Part shown: positions 6,639 through 13,728 of the stretch, one piece after another
How the letters are laid out: each line of letters begins with the position of its first letter
How positions within the stretch are numbered: position 1 is the first letter of the stretch
DNA from: Streptomyces sp. NBC_01275
GTDB taxonomy: Bacteria > Actinomycetota > Actinomycetes > Streptomycetales > Streptomycetaceae
Assembly: GCF_026340655.1 (NCBI RefSeq)
Contig: NZ_JAPEOZ010000001.1
Span: forward strand, 7,254,001-7,318,000
Length of the DNA stretch: 64,000 nucleotides
Reading direction: 5' to 3'
Notes under the pieces: model-generated
Told to the model about the DNA's origin: nothing
Seen by the model: only the letters and a program-made list of their open reading frames with translations
The model's database searches: none
Made by a program: the position numbers and the translations under genes

Positions 6639-8447
6639 ATGGCCGTGCCCTCCGCTTCTCCAGCGCCCTCACCCCGCTCCGCAGCTCCCTCACCCCGCTC
6701 CGCAGCTCCCTCACCCCGCTCCGCAGCGCCCTCACCCCGCTCCGCAGCGCCCTCGCCCCGCTCAGGGCGGCCCGACGGGACACTCCCCGAGCCCGACCGT
6801 CAGGGCGCGCCTGCCCGACCGCCCCACGGCGAGGCCCCCTCCGGGGCTCCTGCCGGGACGTCGCAGGCCGGGACTTCGTCCGCGACACCTGTCCGGGCTG
6901 CCCTGGGCGAGGCTTCGCACGCTGCTCCCGCTCCAGTGCCGCAGGGCGGGACTTCCTCCGCAGCGACTGCCGGGGTGTCGCAGGGCGAGGACTCCTCTGT
7001 GGTGCCTGCCCAGGCTCCGTGCGGCGGGGCCTTGCCCGCGACGCCTTCCCAGGCTCCGTGCGGCGGGGCCTCGCCCGCGACGCCTTCCCAGGCTCCGTGC
7101 GGCGGGGCCTCGCCCGCGACGCCTTCCCCGAGAGCGCGGGAAGGGGATACCTCTGTCGCCCCTGCCCCTGCCCCTGCCCCGGCCCCGGGGGCGCAAGGTG
7201 CGGATTCCCGCGTGAGGCCTGCCCGGGCGGCCCGTCGCGAGGAGGCCCTCACTGTGCCCGCTCAGGGCGATCGGTCGCGTCAGGGCGTTCGGGCGGAGTC
7301 CGGGGGCGGGCGAGGCGGGCCTGTCCGGTCGGGGCCTGTTCGGCCCGGGATCACCGAGTTGCGGTTGTCCGCCTTTGCCGGGCATCGGGGCGTCGGGATC
7401 CCGCTCGGGGCGGTCACGCTTTTCGCCGGGCGCAGCGGGAGTGGGAAGAGCAGTGCCCTGCGGGCGTACGAGGCGCTGGCCCGGCTGGGGTGCGGGGCCG
7501 CCCTGAGGGATGTGTTTCCGGATCCGGTCTCCTGTGTACCGGAGCGGGCGCGGCCCGACGCCCAGCGGCGGCGCGGGTTCCGGATCGGCTGCACGGCGGA
7601 CGGGCCCGAGGGGCCGGTCCGGCTCGACGTCGCCGTGCAGGCCGAGCCCGAACTGCGCATCGTGGGGGAGCGGTTGAGCGCGGACGGGGTCGTACTGCTG
7701 GAGACGGCGCTGCGCGACCCGGGGCGGCGCACCGTGCAGGCCGCCTGGCACACCGCCGGGTCCTCGCCCGTCACCCGCGCCCCGCTGCCCGACGACCGGC
7801 TCGGCACCGCCCTGCTGCCGTTGCGCGTGGCGGGCAAGACCGACGGGCAGCGCCAAGTCCTCGCCGCCGCCGAGCAGATGGTGGTGGCCCTGCGCTCCGT
7901 CTTCGCCTGCGACCCGCAGCCCGACTGGATGGGCGTCCCCGTCCCCACGGGCTCCGGCCGGTTGCTCGGCGGCTGCGACAACCTCGCCGACGTCCTGTGG
8001 CGCACCCGCGAGGAGTGCGTACGGCGGCACGCGCAACTCGTCGCGACCCTGGGCGTCGGCTGCGCCGGCCCGGTCACGGACCTGCTCGCCGAGCCGCTCG
8101 GCGACGGCACGGTCCGCGCGGTGCTCGACCGCGGCGACGGCACCCGTACGGAACTCGCCCGGCTGGGATACGGCGAGCTGCGCTACGTAGCTCTCGCGCT
8201 GGTGCTGCTCACCGGTCCGGGCGTCCTCGACGTGGACCCGGCCGCAGAGGTGCCCTCCGCGATGCAGACGCTCACCCTGCTCGCCGACGGCCTCGACCGG
8301 GGCCTCGACGTGACGCAGCGCGCCGAACTGCTGCGGCTGGCGGTGCGGATGGCCGAGCGCGGGCACATCCGCTGCGTCGGCGCGGTGAGCGACCCGTCCT
8401 GGGCCGTGCGGACGGCCGGAGTGACGGTGGTACACCTGGGTCCGTGA
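6639..8447 (+). CDS. AAA/ABC-type P-loop ATPase with repeat-rich N-terminal extension
   Basis: Residues 1-220 are low complexity: five 7-residue units (APSPRSA) and three 13-residue units (PSQAPCGGASPAT) encoded by perfect DNA repeats. The folded part begins near residue 237 (ITELRLSAFAGHRG), with Walker A FAGRSGSGKSSALRAYEAL and, near the end, LGYGELRYVALALVLL, which resembles the ABC/RecF-type signature. The usual acidic Walker B is degenerate (PGVLDVDPAAE). The layout is that of RecF/OLD-like AAA ATPases of unknown role. The stop overlaps the start of a MazG-like gene by GTGA, so the two are translationally coupled. ATG 6639 has only GCGGAG far upstream; a later start around 7213 (GTG) would give a repeat-free protein. 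The role is unknown. Confidence 0.75.
   Translation: MAVPSASPAPSPRSAAPSPRSAAPSPRSAAPSPRSAAPSPRSGRPDGTLPEPDRQGAPARPPHGEAPSGAPAGTSQAGTSSATPVRAALGEASHAAPAPVPQGGTSSAATAGVSQGEDSSVVPAQAPCGGALPATPSQAPCGGASPATPSQAPCGGASPATPSPRAREGDTSVAPAPAPAPAPGAQGADSRVRPARAARREEALTVPAQGDRSRQGVRAESGGGRGGPVRSGPVRPGITELRLSAFAGHRGVGIPLGAVTLFAGRSGSGKSSALRAYEALARLGCGAALRDVFPDPVSCVPERARPDAQRRRGFRIGCTADGPEGPVRLDVAVQAEPELRIVGERLSADGVVLLETALRDPGRRTVQAAWHTAGSSPVTRAPLPDDRLGTALLPLRVAGKTDGQRQVLAAAEQMVVALRSVFACDPQPDWMGVPVPTGSGRLLGGCDNLADVLWRTREECVRRHAQLVATLGVGCAGPVTDLLAEPLGDGTVRAVLDRGDGTRTELARLGYGELRYVALALVLLTGPGVLDVDPAAEVPSAMQTLTLLADGLDRGLDVTQRAELLRLAVRMAERGHIRCVGAVSDPSWAVRTAGVTVVHLGP
6663..6767 (+). repeat. 21-bp in-frame tandem repeat x5
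   Basis: Five units of GCGCCCTCACCCCGCTCCGC plus A, nearly identical, encode the APSPRSA repeats of the ATPase head; the last unit has diverged. Confidence 0.92.
7011..7127 (+). repeat. 39-bp in-frame tandem repeat x3
   Basis: Three almost identical 39-bp units start at 7011, 7050 and 7089 (each CAGGCTCCGTGCGGCGGGGC...) and encode the 13-residue motif QAPCGGASPATPS. Each brings one Cys, so the expressed head would carry three evenly spaced cysteines. Confidence 0.92.
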
Positions 8448-8773
8448 CAGAACAACACCTCGACGTGGCGAAGCTGCAGCGCAGGCTGGCCGAGTTCGCG
8501 GCCGCCCGGAACTGGCAGCCCTTCCACACCCCCAAGAACCTGGTCGCCGCGCTCAGCGTGGAGGCGTCCGAGCTGGTCGAGATCTTCCAGTGGCTGACCC
8601 CGGAGGAGTCGGCGCGGGTCATGGACGACCCGGAGACCGCCCACCGGGTGACCGACGAGGTCGCCGACGTGCTCGCGTATCTGCTGCAGCTGTGCGAGGT
8701 GCTCGGCATCGACCCGCTGACGGCGCTGGACGCCAAGATCGACCGGAACGAGCGGAGGTTCCCGGCGCCGTAG
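8444..8773 (+). CDS. MazG-like nucleotide pyrophosphohydrolase
   Basis: The 109-residue protein has the all-alpha NTP pyrophosphohydrolase signature: ALSVEASELVEIFQW (EASE...E metal ligands) and TDEVADVLAYLLQL (E..D ligands), as in MazG and the RS21-C6/dCTPase group. Such enzymes hydrolyse (d)NTPs to monophosphate plus pyrophosphate and act as house-cleaning enzymes. FHTPKNLVAAL is the typical lead-in. GTG 8444 overlaps the ATPase stop by four bases (GTGA), giving a two-gene operon with the P-loop protein. Preferred substrate is not evident. Confidence 0.9.
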   Translation: MTEQHLDVAKLQRRLAEFAAARNWQPFHTPKNLVAALSVEASELVEIFQWLTPEESARVMDDPETAHRVTDEVADVLAYLLQLCEVLGIDPLTALDAKIDRNERRFPAP

Positions 8774-8789
8774 GACCTGTCCGGCGGGT

Positions 8790-8855
8790 CCGTGCCGACC
8801 CCTCTCGCGGACCATGCCGATCTCTCTCGCGGACCGTGCCGACCCCTCCCGCGGA
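8790..8855. repeat. 22-bp tandem repeat x3 after the MazG-like gene
   Basis: Three copies of CCGTGCCGACCCCTCTCGCG plus GA, with 2-3 changes each, directly follow the gene end. The rest of the 269-bp gap to 9043 is a more AT-rich promoter-like stretch (TTCGAAATCGATTTG; CTCACTCTGGGTAGTGAG). Confidence 0.85.
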
Positions 8856-9042
8856 CCGCTCCAGGGGAGTCCCACGATCCGTTTTCACTCTCCGCAGTCA
8901 ACAAGCGGTTCGAAATCGATTTGTTGTCCACAGATTTCCGTCTTCCTCTGGCTTTTCGCCCCACAGACCCTCACTCTGGGTAGTGAGTAAGGGAGTTCGG
9001 GCGGACGTGCGAGAAGCACGTCGGGACAGACGGGGGCGGCGC

Positions 9043-9522
9043 ATGGACGCGGTGCGGCTCATCCTGACGAGCAGGCTTGCGCTCGCGGGCAGCGGAGAGG
9101 GACCGAGGATCCTGACGGAGGTGTGGCAGGCGCAGGCCCTGGCGCAGGCGATAGGAAGTCGCCTCGCCGTCTCGGGCCCGCCCGAACTACGCGGTGAGGC
9201 ACTGGGGTTGACCGAGCTGGCGGGCAGAGGCTGCGGTGTGCTGGACCCACCGGACCTCGACCCGGGCACCCTGCTCGCCGCCCAGCTCACCGAACTGCAC
9301 GACGCCCGCCAAGCTCTGCTCGCCTTGAGCGGGCTGCTGGGCGAAGTCGGCATCGCCCTCGTCGGCCTGGCGAGCGCGGCGGGCGACGAGACGACGTACT
9401 GGCAGTGCATGGAGGCCATCGACGCGGCGGACGAGTCCAGGGACCGGGTCCTGGAGATGCTGCGGAAGCTGACGGCGAGGGAGGAGCGGGAAGAGCGGGA
9501 GGGGGCCTTGCCGGAGAGGTGA
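9043..9522 (+). CDS. DUF6099 family protein
   Basis: The 159-residue hydrophilic, mostly helical protein matches the actinomycete DUF6099 family: start MDAVRLILTSRLALA, middle LLGEVGIALVGLA, and the conserved end YWQCMEAIDAADESRDRVLEML. No function is known. It has no signal peptide or membrane segment. ATG 9043 follows GGGGGCGGCGC, a weak ribosome site at best. It stands alone with a 269-bp upstream region and a small hairpin downstream. Its conservation among streptomycetes argues for a cytoplasmic housekeeping or developmental role, but nothing in the neighbourhood tells which. Confidence 0.85.
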   Translation: MDAVRLILTSRLALAGSGEGPRILTEVWQAQALAQAIGSRLAVSGPPELRGEALGLTELAGRGCGVLDPPDLDPGTLLAAQLTELHDARQALLALSGLLGEVGIALVGLASAAGDETTYWQCMEAIDAADESRDRVLEMLRKLTAREEREEREGALPER

Positions 9523-9576
9523 GTCGCAGGCCGGGGAGGGGAGTCCCATGCCGGCGGGTGAGTCGAACCGGCCCCT

Positions 9577-9596
9577 CTGGGGGCGTCAGCCCCCAG
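9577..9596. terminator. Hairpin between convergent genes
   Basis: CTGGGGGC (9577-9584) / GCCCCCAG (9589-9596), an 8-bp perfect stem with tetraloop GTCA, between the DUF6099 gene and the convergent small gene. Confidence 0.75.
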
Positions 9597-9625
9597 AACG
9601 GCGGATCACGGCAGTACGGCGGGAC

Positions 9626-9808
9626 TCAGCCCACGTCACCCTGTTCCGCGGACGCCCGCGGGGAGCTCCCCGTCGACTGTAGATCCGCGTCCAGCGCCGA
9701 GAGATCCGCGTTCAGCGCCGCCATCAGCTCTTCCATCTGCTGCAGCAACCCCTTGGGCGGGGCTGCGCCCGCGCCCCCGCCCTGCTGCGGCACGGTCTCT
9801 TCGGACAT
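9626..9808 (-). CDS. Small acidic helical protein (60 aa), function unknown
   Basis: The ATG at 9808 is preceded by AGGAGG with good spacing, which supports a real gene despite its size. The 60-residue product starts MSEETVPQQGGGAG, has a central amphipathic helix (LLQQMEELMAALNADLSALDADL) with heptad-like leucines that could form a coiled coil, and a polar tail. An in-frame start at 9922 would add a Pro/Gly/Arg-rich stretch unlike a protein and is rejected. I do not recognise the family. It converges with the DUF6099 gene and is divergent from the LLM oxidoreductase. Confidence 0.65.
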   Translation of the reverse strand: MSEETVPQQGGGAGAAPPKGLLQQMEELMAALNADLSALDADLQSTGSSPRASAEQGDVG

Positions 9809-10050
9809 GACGGCCTCCTCGGCCCTGGCCCCCCGAAAAAGAGGCCGATGCGGGTGACGTCCCGGCGCTGACCAGCCGGGCGCGGGGCCGGGCGGTCCGG
9901 CTCCGCCCCGGCCAACGATCACCGCCGGGGCGGGTCACTGGCGAGGGCAACCCCCCACGCACGGCACGGACGTATTTCACCCGACCGGGGACAGGCGGGC
10001 CCGAGGGGACCGGTGGGGTTGACGGGAACCCCGGAGTGCAGGATGGAGGC

Positions 10051-10974
10051 ATGGATCTTCGCATCTTCACCGAACCCCAGCAGGGCGCGTCCTACGACAC
10101 CCTCCTCACCGTGGCGAAGGCCACCGAAGACCTCGGCTTCGACGCCTTCTTCCGCTCCGACCACTACCTCAAGATGGGCTCCGTCGACGGCCTCCCCGGT
10201 CCCACGGACGCCTGGATAACCCTCGCCGGACTCGCCCGCGAGACCCGGCGCATCCGCCTCGGCACGCTGATGACCGCCGGCACCTTCCGGCTGCCGGGCG
10301 TCCTCGCCATCCAGGTCGCACAGGTGGACCAGATGTCCGGCGGCCGCGTCGAGCTGGGCCTGGGCGCGGGCTGGTTCGAGGAGGAGCACACGGCGTACGG
10401 CATCCCCTTCCCGAAGGAGAAGATCGGCCGGCTCGAGGAGCAGCTGGAGATCGTCACCGGGCTGTGGGCCACCAAGACCGGCGACACCTACGACTTCCAC
10501 GGCAAGTACTACGACCTCGCCGACTCGCCCGCGCTGCCCAAGCCCGCGCAGCCGAAGATCCCCGTGCTGATCGGCGGCAACGGCGCGACCCGTACCCCGC
10601 GGCTGGCCGCCCGCTTCGCGGACGAGTTCAACATGCCGTTCGGCTCGGTCGAGGACAGCGAGCGTCAGTTCGGCCGGGTCCGGGCCGCCGCCGAGGAGAG
10701 CGGCCGCGCGGCCGACGACATCACCCTCTCCAACGCCCTCGTCGTCTGCGTAGGCAAGGACGACCAGGAAGTCGCCCGCCGTGCCGCCGCGATCGGCCGC
10801 GAGGTCGACGAGCTCAAGGCCAACGGCCTGGCCGGATCCCCGGCCGAGGTCGTCGAGAAGATCGGCCGCTACGCCGAGGCCGGCTCCCGGCGCGTCTACC
10901 TCCAGATCCTCGACCTGCACGACCTGGACCACCTGGAGCTCATCTCCGCCCAGGTGCAGTCGCAGCTGTCGTAG
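10051..10974 (+). CDS. LLM-class F420-dependent oxidoreductase
   Basis: A 307-residue luciferase-like TIM-barrel. Markers are the start MDLRIFTEPQ, FDAFFRSDHY, TRRIRLGTLMTAGTFR, the block MSGGRVELGLGAGWFEEEH and the VLIGGNGATRTPRLAARFAD cofactor-binding region. Members of this form in actinomycetes use reduced F420 to reduce diverse substrates; the substrate cannot be deduced. GTG 10036 is also in frame, but ATG 10051 gives the family-typical N-terminus. The sequence CAGGATGGAGGC immediately before ATG, also found before arcA at 18590, resembles a -10 box at the distance expected for leaderless transcripts (TTGACG lies at 10019-10024). No operon partner. Confidence 0.9.
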   Translation: MDLRIFTEPQQGASYDTLLTVAKATEDLGFDAFFRSDHYLKMGSVDGLPGPTDAWITLAGLARETRRIRLGTLMTAGTFRLPGVLAIQVAQVDQMSGGRVELGLGAGWFEEEHTAYGIPFPKEKIGRLEEQLEIVTGLWATKTGDTYDFHGKYYDLADSPALPKPAQPKIPVLIGGNGATRTPRLAARFADEFNMPFGSVEDSERQFGRVRAAAEESGRAADDITLSNALVVCVGKDDQEVARRAAAIGREVDELKANGLAGSPAEVVEKIGRYAEAGSRRVYLQILDLHDLDHLELISAQVQSQLS

Positions 10975-11107
10975 GACGACGACGCCCCGGCGGCCGGACG
11001 GGGTCCGGGGGCCGTTCCGGCCGCCGCCCGGCATCTGTGACACGCCTGTGACCGGAGGTATGGCTTCCGCCACAGTCGGCGGCGTGGCGCCCTGATGAGC
11101 TGACCGG

Positions 11108-12067
11108 ATGCGCAGACCCACCCCCCTTCTTCCGGTCCTGGCCGCCGTACTCCTGCTCTCGGCGTGCGGCTCGGAACGTTCCGGCGCCCAGAACGGCGAG
11201 GCCGGCGCGGGCGGCACGGCATCGCCGACCCAGGTCTCGGATCCGGCGGTGGACGGCGTCCGGATCACCTCGCTGACCCTCCCCTCCGCCTCCGCGAGCC
11301 CCTCCGCCTCCGCGAGCCCCACCGGGTCCACCGGGCCCGGCGGCCCCGTCACGGCCGACGACCTCACCCTCCCCGCCGACTCCGGTGTCTTCGCCGCCTA
11401 CGAGGTCACCAACGAGGGCGACACGGCGCTCACGTACACGGTCCTGTTCGACTTCACGACGGCCGGCGGCGAGGTGATGAGCAACCGGCGCGAGACCGTG
11501 CGCGACGTCGGCCCCGGCAGGACGGTGCGCGGGACCGTTCGCCTGGGAGTCCTGGAGCCGGGCATGTCCACGGTGACGAGAGTGAAGGTCGCCGAGGTCA
11601 CCAAGGTCCCCGCGGCCGAGGCGCCGCCCGAGGCGGGCGTCTGCCCGTCCTCCGGGATCAGGGTCACCGCCGACGACGGCGACGCGGCGATGGGGCTGCG
11701 GGTGGTGGGCCTGCGCCTCGAGAACTGCGGGAAACAGGACTACGCCCTCGACGGCTACCCCGCGGTCGGCCTGCTGGACGAGGACCGTGAGCCGGTCGAC
11801 GGCGTGAAGATCTTCCAGGGCAGCGGCGGAATCTCCACCGTCACCGGCTTCGACGACCCGCCCCGGCCGGTGACCCTGAAGCCCGGCGAGAGCGCGACCG
11901 CCGGCCTGATGTGGCGCAACACCACCGAGTCCGGCACCGCCGTGAACGTCCCCTACGTCCGGGTGCGGGCCAAGGCCGGCGCCGCACCGGTCATGGTGAC
12001 CCCCCACCTCGACCTCGGGACCACCGGGAAGCTGGGCGTCAGCGCGTGGAAGCGGGCGGCGCCGTAG
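11108..12067 (+). CDS. Secreted lipoprotein with DUF4232 domain
   Basis: The 319-residue protein starts with a lipoprotein signal (MRRPTPLLPV, hydrophobic core, lipobox LLSAC with Cys at about residue 21). A Gly/Ala/Ser/Pro linker with SASASPSASASP follows. A first beta-rich domain (EVTNEGDTALTYTVLFDF) is followed by a DUF4232-like domain (CPSSGIRVTADDGDAAMGLRVVGLRLENCG ... GYPAVGLLDEDREPV) with two cysteines that could form a disulfide. It is anchored to the outer face of the membrane. DUF4232 has no assigned biochemical role. The site before ATG 11108 is weak. Neighbours do not help. Confidence 0.85.
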   Translation: MRRPTPLLPVLAAVLLLSACGSERSGAQNGEAGAGGTASPTQVSDPAVDGVRITSLTLPSASASPSASASPTGSTGPGGPVTADDLTLPADSGVFAAYEVTNEGDTALTYTVLFDFTTAGGEVMSNRRETVRDVGPGRTVRGTVRLGVLEPGMSTVTRVKVAEVTKVPAAEAPPEAGVCPSSGIRVTADDGDAAMGLRVVGLRLENCGKQDYALDGYPAVGLLDEDREPVDGVKIFQGSGGISTVTGFDDPPRPVTLKPGESATAGLMWRNTTESGTAVNVPYVRVRAKAGAAPVMVTPHLDLGTTGKLGVSAWKRAAP

Positions 12068-12258
12068 GCGCCGACGGCTCCAGCCTGACGGCTCCGACTG
12101 CCGCACCTGGCGGCTCCGACCTGTCTGACCTGCGCCGTGTCGGGTCGCCCGGGACGAAAATCCCGGGTGTCCTGGAGGCGTTCTCGGTACGTTGTGGGGA
12201 CGCGGGCGCGCACGACAAGCCCTCCCGCTTCCTTCCGAACCCTTCCGAGGCACCCACC

Positions 12259-13728
12259 GTGTTCCTGACGATCAGCACCACCGGCACCCCCGAACGCCCC
12301 GCCACCGACCTGGGCTTCCTGCTGCACAAGCACCCGGACAAATCGCAGGCGTTCTCCACCTCCTACGGCACGGCGCACGTCCTCTACCCCGAGGCGGACG
12401 TCCAGCGCTGCACGGCGGCGCTGCTGCTGGAGGTGGACGCCGTGGCGCTGGTCCGGCGCGGCAAGGGCAAGGGACGCGGCGGCGCTCCCGACGCGGCGCT
12501 CGCCCAGTACGTCAACGACCGCCCGTACGCGGCCTCCTCGCTCCTCGCCGTCGCGCTGAGCGCCGTGTTCTCCAGCGCGATGCGCGGCGTGTGCAGCGCC
12601 AGGCCCGAACTGCCCGAACAGCCGCGCCCGTTGCGCGTCGAGGTGCCCGCACTGCCCGCCCGGGGCGGCCCCGAGCTCGTACGACGCCTCTTCGAGCCGC
12701 TCGGCTGGACGGTGACCGCCGACCCGGTGGCCCTCGACGCCGAGTTCCCGGAGTGGGGCGACTCGCGGTACGTGAGCCTGACCCTGGAATCCGAAAGCCT
12801 GACCCTGGCCGAGGCCCTGCGCCATCTGTACGTCCTGCTGCCCGTCCTCGACGACGCCAAGCACTACTGGGTCGCCCCCGACGAGGTCGACAAGCTGCTG
12901 CGGGCTGGCGAGGGCTGGCTGCCCGAGCACCCCGAGCAGAAACTGATCACCAGCCGCTATCTGTCCCGCCGCTGGTCGCTCACCCGGCAGGCGATGGAGC
13001 GCCTGGAGCTGGTCCGGCTCGCCGAGACCGACGACAGCGAGGTCGAGGACATCGACAACGCGGTCGCGGCGGAGTCCGAGACCGAGGAGCGCCCGACCCC
13101 GCTGGCCGTACAGCGCCGCGATGCGATCGTCACCGCGCTGACGGCGTCCGGGGCCGCCCGCGTCCTCGACCTCGGCTGCGGCCAGGGCCAGTTGGTGCAG
13201 GCGCTGCTCAAGGACCCCCGCTTCACGGAGATCGTCGGCGTCGACGTGTCGATGCGCGCGCTCACCATCGCCTCCCGGCGGCTGAAGCTGGACCGCATGG
13301 GCGAGCGGCAGGCCTCCCGCGTCCAGCTCTTCCAGGGCTCGCTCGCCTACACCGACACCCGTCTCAAGGGCTATGACGCGGCCGTGCTCAGCGAGGTGAT
13401 CGAGCACCTCGACCTGCCGCGGCTGCCCGCCCTGGAGTACGCGGTGTTCGGCTCGGCCCGGCCGCGCACGGTGCTGGTCACCACCCCGAACGTCGAGTAC
13501 AACGTCCGCTGGGAGAGCCTCCCGGCCGGCCATGTCCGCCACGGCGACCACCGCTTCGAGTGGACACGCGAGGAGTTCCGCGGCTGGGCGGGGACGGTGG
13601 CCGAACGGCATGGGTACGACGTGGAGTTCGTGCCCGTGGGACCCGACGACCCGGAGGTGGGACCGCCCACCCAGATGGCATGTTTCAGCATGAAGAACGC
13701 GAACGAGAAGGAGGCGAAGGCGGCATGA
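12259..13728 (+). CDS. hen1: 3' terminal RNA ribose 2'-O-methyltransferase Hen1
   Basis: The 489-residue protein has the bacterial Hen1 layout: an N-terminal domain (to about residue 250) that binds and activates the ligase of Pnkp, then a C-terminal methyltransferase. SAM motif LDLGCGQGQ is at 303-311. The metal ligands characteristic of Hen1 are visible as E379, E382 and H383 in SEVIEHL and H431 in HGDHRFEW. Hen1 places a 2'-O-methyl on the 3' end of cleaved RNA before Pnkp seals it, so that the repaired site resists the same ribotoxin. GTG 12259 has GAGG 8 nt upstream. The stop overlaps the pnkp start by ATGA, so the two subunits of the repair complex are made together. Confidence 0.95.
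   Translation: MFLTISTTGTPERPATDLGFLLHKHPDKSQAFSTSYGTAHVLYPEADVQRCTAALLLEVDAVALVRRGKGKGRGGAPDAALAQYVNDRPYAASSLLAVALSAVFSSAMRGVCSARPELPEQPRPLRVEVPALPARGGPELVRRLFEPLGWTVTADPVALDAEFPEWGDSRYVSLTLESESLTLAEALRHLYVLLPVLDDAKHYWVAPDEVDKLLRAGEGWLPEHPEQKLITSRYLSRRWSLTRQAMERLELVRLAETDDSEVEDIDNAVAAESETEERPTPLAVQRRDAIVTALTASGAARVLDLGCGQGQLVQALLKDPRFTEIVGVDVSMRALTIASRRLKLDRMGERQASRVQLFQGSLAYTDTRLKGYDAAVLSEVIEHLDLPRLPALEYAVFGSARPRTVLVTTPNVEYNVRWESLPAGHVRHGDHRFEWTREEFRGWAGTVAERHGYDVEFVPVGPDDPEVGPPTQMACFSMKNANEKEAKAA

Noticed and set aside
8790..8855. CRISPR array
   Set aside because: The three 22-bp units are directly adjacent with no spacers, and no cas gene is in the window. The same holds for all other tandem arrays seen.
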